A program made the position numbers and the translations under genes. From contig JAEQMT010000064.1 of the NCBI GenBank assembly GCA_016722945.1, positions 1-64,000 of the forward strand: a DNA stretch of 64,000 bases, given 5' to 3'. Position 1 is the first letter of the stretch. Each line of letters begins with the position of its first letter. This document shows, in pieces, positions 57,901 through 64,000 of this stretch. The notes beneath the pieces were generated by a model. The model made no database searches, was not told the origin of the DNA, and saw only the letters and a list, made by a program, of their open reading frames with translations. The DNA comes from Desulfofustis sp. PB-SRB1 (GTDB taxonomy: Bacteria; Desulfobacterota; Desulfobulbia; Desulfobulbales; Desulfocapsaceae).

Positions 57901-59100
57901 GCCATCAGACCGGGTAACGTCGATGAGGAGTTTGGTACCGTTGAGTGGATCATCGAGTTGAAGGTACGAGAACCCGGCCGTCGGCGTGGTGGTGAGTGAA
58001 TAGGTCATCTCCGGACCGGTGGCGGAGACGAAGGTGAGTACGCTGGTTGAGGAACGATCGGTGACCTCGGTGACGCCGGCGTCTGATTCATACACCGTGT
58101 ATTGACCATCATCGAGTGCGAGAAAATCACGAATCTCATCGCGACCCGGTTCATCCACCAGCACATCGCGCACCAGTACATGGGTGCGGACATCTTCGAT
58201 AAGTGAGGTCAACTCACCGCCAAATTCCTCGGCGTGGGAATATTGTGCCACAAATTCAACAAAACGGCCCGACAATGAACTGGTCATCAGCCACCGCCCG
58301 ATCTTCGGTTGATTCGGTTCGATATCGCCGAAATTGATGAGCAGGGTATTGGGAATGAGCACCCCGTCTACCTCGCTGCCCTCAATCTGAAAATCCACCA
58401 GCAACCCAAGTTCGTTTTCGATGATCCGCGGCTGGGCCGAATCGATCTTGAAGTTGTAGGCCGTCCCATGGCCGTTATTCATCACCCGGACACCCAGGGA
58501 AAAAGGAATCGAGGGCTCGGTTGCATCGGTAAACGGGTCGTCGCCGTAGACATCGTCGGGAAGAAAATAATCGAGGGTAAACAGCGGCAGCGGCTTGACG
58601 TTAATATAGTCCGGGGTGACTTCGGTGATCTGTTCTTCACCGCCCAGTGTGTAGGTGAGACGGGCGCCAACAAAATAGAGGGTGGTCGGTACGGCGGGAT
58701 TGACGGCGGCCGGGGCCGGCACGATCAGCCAGTGGATGTCCGCTTCACTGGCCGCACCAACGACGCCTGAACCGCTGACATCTTCGATGCCCTCCATCGA
58801 GCTGATTCTGATGAAAAACAAGGCATCGGGGTGATCCGGATTGCTGGTTGCAAATACCGGCACACCATCTTCGTCGGTAAACATAACCTCAACGCCGACC
58901 TGCTCCAGCGCCATGGTGGTCAGGCCGTTTTCGATATGCATGTGGGCATCGAAGGCCTGCCGCTCAAAGGTCACCTCCTGTTTGATCTCGATCTTGACCC
59001 GGGCGCACACCGAGTCCACCGCATGGGTCTGCTCCCGGCTTATCACCAGCAGCAAGAACACGGACAGTACCAGTACAAGAGGATTTCTGAGCACAATCAT
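54913..59100 (-). CDS. Secreted PKD and Cna-B/carboxypeptidase-regulatory repeat protein
   Basis: 1,395 residues from ATG 59100, chosen for GGAGAGAGT just upstream; an in-frame ATG at 59145 would add 15 residues before the signal peptide (MIVLRNPLVLVLSVFLLLVIS...). The N-terminal 400 residues are beta-rich with no family I can name; a cadherin/Ig-like part (about 470-550), a PKD domain (about 558-635, ATPLSGAVPLDVLFVDEST...VWDFGDGG) and then about ten repeats of a carboxypeptidase-regulatory/Cna-B-like sandwich (V.VTDE.G.PL.G..V.L.D..G, ...G.Y...A.Y...), reaching the C-terminus. First gene of the operon; probable surface or matrix protein. Confidence 0.85.
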   Translation of the reverse strand: MIVLRNPLVLVLSVFLLLVISREQTHAVDSVCARVKIEIKQEVTFERQAFDAHMHIENGLTTMALEQVGVEVMFTDEDGVPVFATSNPDHPDALFFIRISSMEGIEDVSGSGVVGAASEADIHWLIVPAPAAVNPAVPTTLYFVGARLTYTLGGEEQITEVTPDYINVKPLPLFTLDYFLPDDVYGDDPFTDATEPSIPFSLGVRVMNNGHGTAYNFKIDSAQPRIIENELGLLVDFQIEGSEVDGVLIPNTLLINFGDIEPNQPKIGRWLMTSSLSGRFVEFVAQYSHAEEFGGELTSLIEDVRTHVLVRDVLVDEPGRDEIRDFLALDDGQYTVYESDAGVTEVTDRSSTSVLTFVSATGPEMTYSLTTTPTAGFSYLQLDDPLNGTKLLIDVTRSDGKKLSVNNGWISGRRVEDQWSYYLNLFDTHGTESYTLTFLDPSAVDQPPEFLTDEIPVEKEGELIEVLIRVGDPDQPVQLLSTWGALSMEQECEIEISVDRLPVGAEFVDLGNGTGILRWNAEPGQAGDYPLEFTARDCNDQESTARYHLVVTDIDNVPTATFSATPLSGAVPLDVLFVDESTSVDGIATRVWDFGDGGGSSQETPFYTYTVPGTYPVTLTVTEPDGDTDTRRVEDYIRVTGVVDGRLRVLLTDESGTPLPDVRAQLFDTDGNDQGRSAVTTSEGYAEFTANGGTYQIRAEYLGYEFWSDPFVHATMDTTVDMTIAHREVTIQVVADAGDGISAPLGGLPVHLYRPDGEPIDLEAVTTEEGTARFRVPQRTYKALTTYADTAYWSDTLMWQDTTIAIEHGLVDVAVLADGEGAPGIRVDLLDETGALMQYALFTDSDGMARFMVVPGAYRFRAEYQGYYYTGDVVQVAAFEQLSTTLNTRGSAVVLTYTDQFGTPLAGLTVAVLDAEGADFGDAGITDAAGSVGFDLPDGSYRAVVFYLGTEQRSEPFAIPNTSTLSQVIDHRQVTITLQTAYDAHLSSLSQAPVALLDGSGGELGVETMTDSAGEAHFYLPYGSFQVRVWDYTTMYESGPFSNEALTMTLPRGAVRVSLPDEVEPRDGVPLRVMDGAGVELPLSLSTNAEGAVELLLPPGGYRFEADNYAAELDLVADQYREAELELVIGGGDVTILVTDQNGRALTNLPVTLFDLNRQPLEFTGITDERGLVTLTVPTGSYLAGVEYLYKTYFSDPLGVAGDTTAVIEIEHRPVTVKVVGRSIAGEPAPLFNYAYNVYLYAFDESFSPPRARILPQQWRKRTDGNGEAVFMLPDARFKVAVRVPFIAAARQYSAPFGWEGVELEVPVGRLEVRFTYNGGRPARNMEVFLNIRDYSIGITDDNGVIRIDVPAARNYRLRVYDSPARWRFFSSNRFNVEDGQTLHLDVNLDTRHGW

Positions 59101-59280
59101 GGGGACTCTCTCCACAATGAGATGACGGCGCAAAACTTGGCACAACTGCTTGAGACAGGGACAAAACGATAGACGACGGGCGGCAAATACAGACCAGAAA
59201 GAAAGGTGTATATCATGATAGGCGGTCGATGCGGGTGAGACGACGCCACAGAGGTAAAACCTCCTTCACTCCTAACACGA

Positions 59281-59309
59281 TTAAATAACAACAGAAATGT
59301 GTTGTCAAG
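59281..59309 (-). promoter_or_regulatory. Sigma70-like promoter of the surface operon
   Basis: On the minus strand TTGACA (59304-59309) is separated by 17 bases from TTTAAT (59281-59286), a perfect -35 and five-of-six -10. Transcription would start near 59274, leaving a leader of about 170 bases to ATG 59100. No other strong promoter is visible between the five genes. Confidence 0.7.
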
Positions 59310-59400
59310 AGAAATAACAACAATTTTTATAAGTAAAAAAACTCCTTGCGGGAGGAATACGTTTTTCTTGTGCCCTTGTTTTCCCCCACTACACCGGGTA

Positions 59401-59466
59401 AGCCGCTGCACCGGACTACGCAGGTGATCTCTTCAGCAATCGTGTGTCAAAGATAAAGATTTGACC
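59401..59466 (+). repeat. 67-bp junction repeat, copy 5 (diverged)
   Basis: AGCCGCTGCACCGGACTACG... ending in AAAGATTTGACC. Same orientation as the copy at 30791, so the two bracket the whole surface operon and RHS gene. Confidence 0.7.
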
Positions 59467-59479
59467 GTATGCCGTAACG

Positions 59480-59940
59480 GCTGTAGTTCTAGCTGGTTAA
59501 AGTCCAGCAGGAGGAGTTGTCCGTACACCTCCTTAGTACCGGGAAGCAGCGTCTGGGCAACCAGGTGTTGTAAGTTTCTCATGGGCAAAATCGCAGGCCG
59601 CAGCGCACGCGAACCTATGTGTAGCCTCGTAACTTAAGCTGAGGATGCCGACCCTCTGGTCTAAAGGGGAAGGCCGCAGTCACCGGAATTTGAGAACGGA
59701 AGCATTCCGGTGGATCCTCCGGGGTAGCAGGGGTGGCATGTGATGGAAGAGCTACAGTGCAGTGCGGGAGACCCGGTGTGGTGGTGGCACAGGGCTGCCA
59801 ACCATGAGGTATAAGGCACACGCTGAAGTCATCATGGGCCGCATCGGGAGTCGGAGGGGCACATAGTACCGTTTGAGGGCACGAGACAGCATAACTCTGC
59901 CCGAGGGAAGGCGCCCTGCTTTGTTCACGCGTGTTGAACC
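59480..59940 (+). ncRNA. Structured-RNA candidate, resembles 5' part of a group II intron
   Basis: About 460 bases with no coding frame but many short complementary helices and sequence runs of the style found upstream of group II intron reverse transcriptases (AGTCCAGCAGGAGGAG, GGGCAACCAGGTG, GTAACTTAAGCTGAGGATG, GCATTCCGGTGGATCCTCCG). No reverse transcriptase gene and no domain V/VI follow; the sequence changes to transposon DNA near 59960. Probably a truncated intron remnant; the assignment is from memory of such sequences. Confidence 0.4.
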
Positions 59941-60055
59941 CCAGATTATCTAAAATAAAACCAGCCTTTTTTGTCAGAATCTGTTAGCAGTGGGTGGTGA
60001 CACTGCAGATTATTTTGATTTCTCGTAACGTTATTGTACACCCCTCGTGAGTGGT

Positions 60056-60089
60056 GGCTGCCGGGGCCGTGGACACGGCCCCGGCAGCC
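60056..60089. repeat. Perfect 16-bp-stem hairpin
   Basis: GGCTGCCGGGGCCGTG and its exact complement around a two-base loop, 40 bases before the DUF6431-like gene. It may be a transposon end or a transcription stop for upstream reads. Confidence 0.7.
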
Positions 60090-60128
60090 CTCCAGGCAGG
60101 AAACCTACTTCCTGAAAGGAGTTGCCTT

Positions 60129-60635
60129 GTGGTACTGTTTGTTGCCGCATCCGTCAAGGAAATTGCTCGTCTCGGCACCGCCTACCCCTGGAATAAACCA
60201 TCGTGCTGTCCCCGGTGCGGTGGACGGTTGTGGTGGCATGGATTTGTTGTCGCCTGGTTTAGCTGCCTTTCTCATTGTGTCTATCTTCGACGTCTGTTCT
60301 GTTCGCAGTGCCGCGCCGTTCATCGGTTGAAACCACAGGGGTATTGGCCCCGGTATCGCAGTTCCAGTGCTGAGATTCACCAGGCAATTACCCACCGACA
60401 GAGCACAAAACGCTGGCGGCCCGATCTGCCGCGTTCGCGCCAACGCCAGTGGTGGCGTCGGCTAGGTCGGATGATTCGGCTGGTCTTCGGGATGTCCACT
60501 CAGCTTACCCACCGGGAAGGATTCACTCGACTCATTGCACGAAACATCATCCCGGTCACCCAAGCAATACACCATGACAATCGACACATCCATGACCCAC
60601 CCTACCGTATTGTAGCTCTGCCCGGCGGCCTCTGA
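60129..60635 (+). CDS. DUF6431-like zinc-ribbon protein of a transposon
   Basis: 168 residues from GTG 60129, preceded by AAAGGAG. Residues about 20-65 hold two CxxC pairs (CCPRCGGRLWWHGF and LFCSQCRAVH), a zinc-ribbon arrangement; the rest is Arg-rich (TKRWRPDLPRSRQRQWWRRL). Such proteins, to my recollection DUF6431, accompany DDE transposase plus ExeA-like ATPase genes, as here. Probable DNA-binding accessory protein. Confidence 0.65.
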   Translation: MVLFVAASVKEIARLGTAYPWNKPSCCPRCGGRLWWHGFVVAWFSCLSHCVYLRRLFCSQCRAVHRLKPQGYWPRYRSSSAEIHQAITHRQSTKRWRPDLPRSRQRQWWRRLGRMIRLVFGMSTQLTHREGFTRLIARNIIPVTQAIHHDNRHIHDPPYRIVALPGGL

Positions 60636-60699
60636 GCATGGTATCGGCAGACAGACTCGGATAACCCGACTCTGATACCCCATACCCAGGAGGACGCCC

Positions 60700-62020
60700 A
60701 TGGAAGACGAAGCCTTACGTACCGAAGTTGCCCTGTTTCGCTTCGGAGTCATCAGCGAGTTGGTTGCATCACGACTCGAACCCGGTGAGTTGACCGAACT
60801 CATCTATCAAAAAAAGTGAGCAGCACTGGCATATCCCCGGCTCTCATCGCACCCGGGTGTCGGCAGCCACCGTCAGGCGCTGGCTGCGACTCTATGAGCG
60901 GGGCGGCCGCGAGCTCAGTGCCTTGATGCCGGCCAGGCGGTGCGACCGGGGATGCTCTCGCACGGTCGATGATGAGACTCGCGGCGCCCTGATCCGGTTG
61001 CGCAAAGAACAACCAGGTTGGCCGGTCTGGCGGCTGGTGCAAGCACTTGCTGAAAAACAAGTAATCACACCCGGCACGACCCTGAGTCTCTCCACCGCCT
61101 ATCGCATCCTCACCCAGGAAAAGCTTGACAGCGCCGCTCTGGCACAAGCGAGCCCCGGTGGATCGACGGCGTTACGAGGCCGAATTCCCCAACGATATCT
61201 GGCAATCAGATATCATGCACGGCCCGCTGGTAAAAGGCACCGGCAAAAGGCGCAAAGCGTATCTGATCGCCATTCTTGACGATCATTCCCGGTTCATTAC
61301 CCACGGCGAGTTCTTCTCTTCGGAAAAACTCGAATCCTGGCTCCAGGTCTTTCGCCAGGCCCTGCTTACCAGAGGACTGCCGCGTAAACTCTACGTGGAC
61401 AACGGCGCCGCCTTTCGCTCACGCCATCTCGAACGAATCTGTGCCTCGCTCGGCATCGCCCTGATCCACAGCCGCCCCTATACCCCACAGGGGCGCGGCA
61501 AGATCGAGCGCTTCTTTCGCACCGTCAGATCCCGGTTTATCTCGCGCCTCGATGACCAACCCGACACCCTTGCTCAGCTCAATGAGCGGTTCCAGCACTG
61601 GCTGGAAACGGACTATCTGCATCGGGTTCATTCGGTCACCGCGATGACCCGTTCAACCGCTTTGCCGCTCATCTTGAAATGATTCGCGAAGCACCCGCTG
61701 ATCTTACTGATCACTTCCGTAAAGAAGTGCGGCGCCGGGTCAGCAAAGACCGGGTCGTCACCATCGACGGACGACTCTTCGAAGCCCCGGTTCAATTGAT
61801 CGGTGAACGGGTCACGCTCTTGTTCAACGATGATCGGCCGGAACGGGTCGAAATCTTCTGTAAGGGGCAGTCGTGTGGTCTGCTCAGGCCGGTTGATCTG
61901 GTGGTCAACACCCTGGTGAAACGAACCAAAAACGGCGGTGAAGAGATGCTCGCCGAAACCTCGACATGCCGGCCGGGACGGCTGCCCTTTGATCCTAGCG
62001 CCGACGGAGGTGGATCATGA
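60700..62020 (+). pseudogene. DDE (rve-type) transposase, three frameshifts
   Basis: The ancestral protein is about 440 residues: a helix-turn-helix (EVALFRFGVISELVASRLEPGEL), an intervening region, an integrase core with Asp (NDIWQSDIMHGP), Asp (KLYVDNGAAF) and Glu (GRGKIERFFRTV), and a C-terminal Mu-like barrel (RVSKDRVVTIDGRLFEAP). The frame breaks at an extra A near 60813-60819, an extra G near 61141 and a missing C near 61650; the last two are absent from the second copy at 63152. ATG 60700 follows CCAGGAGG. Confidence 0.85.
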
Positions 62021-62819
62021 GCTATCGAACTTTCTTCGGCCTCAGTGCGGAGCCCTTCAGGGCTGATCTCGCCCTTGAGCAGGTGCTCACCACCCCGGAA
62101 TTGCTCGGCGTCCAGCAACGCCTCGACTATGTCTTGCGTCTGGGCGCCATCATGCTTGTCACCGGCGAAGTCGGCGCCGACAAATCAACCGCCGTGCGCT
62201 ACAGCTGTGGAACGCTTCATCACTCTCGGTACAAGACCCTGTGGGTCACCGCTTCAGCCGGCTCTATTCTCGAACTCTACCGCCAGCTCCTGGCCGAGCT
62301 TGACATCGCTACCGCATCGTCCTCACGGGCCGTATTGACCCGGCTGATCAGAGCACAGATCGACAGCCTGGTCGCCGGTAAAAAGCAGCAACCCCTGCTG
62401 ATTATCGATGAGGCCTCACTGCTGCGCCTCGATGTCTTTGCCGAGCTCCATACCATCACCCAGTTCGAAGCCGACTCCAAACCGTGGCTGCCCATGGTGC
62501 TGGCCGGCCAGAATAACCTGGCGGAAAACCTGCTCTACCGTACCGCCATACCGCTGGCTTCTCGCATTGTTGCCAGAAGTCATCTGCCGGCGGTCACCCG
62601 CCAGGCGATGGGTGAGTATCTGGACCATCATCTCACCATTGTCGGAATAAAAACTCACCCTTTACCGAACAGGCGGTAACCGCCATTCATCAGGGCTCCG
62701 GCGGGCTCTTTCGCAAAGCCAACCATCTTGCCCGCGGCGCCATGATCGCCGCTGCCGCCGAAAAAACACAAGAGGTAACAGCGGAGCATGTTCGGTGTGC
62801 CGACTCGGAGCTGCTGTAA
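62017..62819 (+). pseudogene. ExeA-like AAA ATPase, frameshift and degraded Walker A
   Basis: It starts at an ATGA overlap with the transposase stop. It reads FFGLSAEPF, P-loop GEVGADKST (canonical GEVGSGKST, so the essential glycine before Lys is Asp), and Walker B LLIIDEAS. Near 62650 a one-base change in an A run ends the frame at 62679; continuing in the other frame gives SPFTEQAVTAIHQGSGGLFRKANHLARGA to 62819, the normal end of this family. It would load the transposase on target DNA, but this copy is probably dead. Confidence 0.82.
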
Positions 62820-62847
62820 TTCAACCATCAAACACAAGGAGCACATC

Positions 62848-63009
62848 ATGAAACCTGAACAGACCATCCAGTTTCTTGCCGAACTGCTTGAACTGGCTGA
62901 AGAACTAAACCGTATCGTCAAACAGTATTGCCGACTCGTAACCACTGATCAATCTGGACACGGACACTACGCAGAGAAGAAGGACTCAGAATATGATGCA
63001 TTGTTCTGA
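62848..63009 (+). CDS. Small helical protein at transposon end
   Basis: 53 residues (MKPEQTIQFLAELLELAEEL...), an amphipathic leucine-rich helix followed by a polar tail. AAGGAG lies upstream. It follows the ATPase gene in the same direction and may be a transposon accessory protein; no family recognised. Confidence 0.5.
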   Translation: MKPEQTIQFLAELLELAEELNRIVKQYCRLVTTDQSGHGHYAEKKDSEYDALF

Positions 63010-63041
63010 GTAAATCTGTACTCTAGTCGTGCCGAGATGCT

Positions 63042-63078
63042 CCCCCCGGGCGGCGCTACGCGACGCACGCCCGGGGGG
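63042..63078. repeat. REP-like GC-rich hairpin
   Basis: CCCCCCGGGCG pairs with CGCCCGGGGGG around a loop containing CTACGCGACG, a REP-type palindrome, between the two transposase copies. Confidence 0.6.
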
Positions 63079-63151
63079 GACGCCTGCAAAATATTCTGAT
63101 ATCACTGGTAAGATATTCAGACAAATGCTGTGCATTTAATGTGAGAATCAA

Positions 63152-64000
63152 CAGCTGGCTGCGACTCTATGAGCGGGGCGGCCGCGAGCTCAGTGCCTTG
63201 ATGCCGGCCAGGCGGTGCGACCGGGGATGCTCTCGCACGGTCGATGATGAGACTCGCGGCGCCCTGATCCGGTTGCGCAAAGAACAACCAGGTTGGCCGG
63301 TCTGGCGGCTGGTGCAAGCACTTGCTGAAAAACAAGTAATCACACCCGGCACGACCCTGAGTCTCTCCACCGCCTATCGCATCCTCACCCAGGAAAAGCT
63401 TGACAGCGCCGCTCTGCACAAGCGAGCCCCGGTGGATCGACGGCGTTACGAGGCCGAATTCCCCAACGATATCTGGCAATCAGATATCATGCACGGCCCG
63501 CTGGTAAAAGGCACCGGCAAAAGGCGCAAAGCGTATCTGATCGCCATTCTTGACGATCATTCCCGGTTCATTACCCACGGCGAGTTCTTCTCTTCGGAAA
63601 AACTCGAATCCTGGCTCCAGGTCTTTCGCCAGGCCCTGCTTACCAGAGGACTGCCGCGTAAACTCTACGTGGACAACGGCGCCGCCTTTCGCTCACGCCA
63701 TCTCGAACGAATCTGTGCCTCGCTCGGCATCGCCCTGATCCACAGCCGCCCCTATACCCCACAGGGGCGCGGCAAGATCGAGCGCTTCTTTCGCACCGTC
63801 AGATCCCGGTTTATCTCGCGCCTCGATGACCAACCCGACACCCTTGCTCAGCTCAATGAGCGGTTCCAGCACTGGCTGGAAACGGACTATCTGCATCGGG
63901 TTCATTCGGTCACCGCGATGACCCCGTTCAACCGCTTTGCCGCTCATCTTGAAATGATTCGCGAAGCACCCGCTGATCTTACTGATCACTTCCGTAAAGA
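63152..64000 (+). CDS. DDE transposase, second copy, 5' truncated, runs off window
   Basis: From 63152 the sequence matches the first copy from 60882 onward at almost every base. It lacks the first 60 codons and has no start; the first in-frame ATG is at 63199. Unlike the first copy it reads CTCTGCACAAG and ATGACCCCGTTC without indels, so the frame is open through the Asp-Asp-Glu residues (NDIWQSD, YVDNGAAF, GRGKIERF) to the last base. Either an active transposon lies to the right with a rearranged 5' end, or this is a truncated duplicate. Confidence 0.75.

Overview
The window is a GC-rich bacterial chromosomal segment, probably from a Desulfobacterota-type (deltaproteobacterial) or similar environmental Gram-negative genome. 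This is inferred from Sec-exported YD/RHS and beta-helix giants, IS66/IS21/IS3 elements, a possible group II intron RNA and heptamer minisatellites; no rRNA, tRNA or housekeeping marker is present to prove it. Nearly all real genes left of 59.1 kb lie on the minus strand, except small regulator and toxin-antitoxin genes.

Right to centre (59100 down to 31299): a five-gene minus-strand operon behind a good sigma70-like promoter (59281-59309). In order it encodes a PKD/Cna-B-like repeat protein, a transglutaminase-like protein with an intact Cys-His-Asp triad, a rhodanese-fold protein lacking its catalytic Cys, a roughly 5,900-residue beta-helix/Ig/FN3 protein (now split by one extra base at 46797) and a 1,352-residue YD-repeat RHS protein. 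All five begin with a signal peptide or membrane anchor, so the operon looks like one cell-surface or secreted apparatus that ends in a polymorphic RHS tip.

Left (1 to about 31.8 kb): a tandem array of at least four copies (A, B, C, D) of one element, stacked directly behind the RHS core. The full unit is about 7.8 kb. On the minus strand it carries a DUF5659-like gene (apparently starting at AUC), a CHC2-TOPRIM-AAA primase/ATPase and two overlapping tyrosine recombinases, and it ends in a palindrome-rich non-coding tail. On the plus strand it carries an XRE regulator and a hicBA module. Units are joined through the conserved RHS codons WHRFYDP, so between units sit displaced RHS C-terminal tips with their small downstream genes; each displaced tip gains a ribosome-binding site and GTG start from the element end. 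The simplest reading is that the element integrates into the RHS core motif, supplies a new tip and pushes the old one downstream. Copy A is diverged and carries other modules (XRE-PIN and RelB/ParE-like). Copies B and C were merged by an IS66-associated deletion, and copy D carries an IS21 insertion in its XRE gene.

Far right (59.4-64 kb): a copy of the 67-bp repeat that also lies behind the RHS loci, a structured-RNA candidate resembling the 5' part of a group II intron, then a decayed transposon (DUF6431-like zinc protein, DDE transposase, ExeA-like ATPase) followed by a second, truncated but in-frame transposase copy that runs off the window.

Several frameshifts are one-base changes, some in homopolymers, so some broken genes could be sequencing errors rather than biology.
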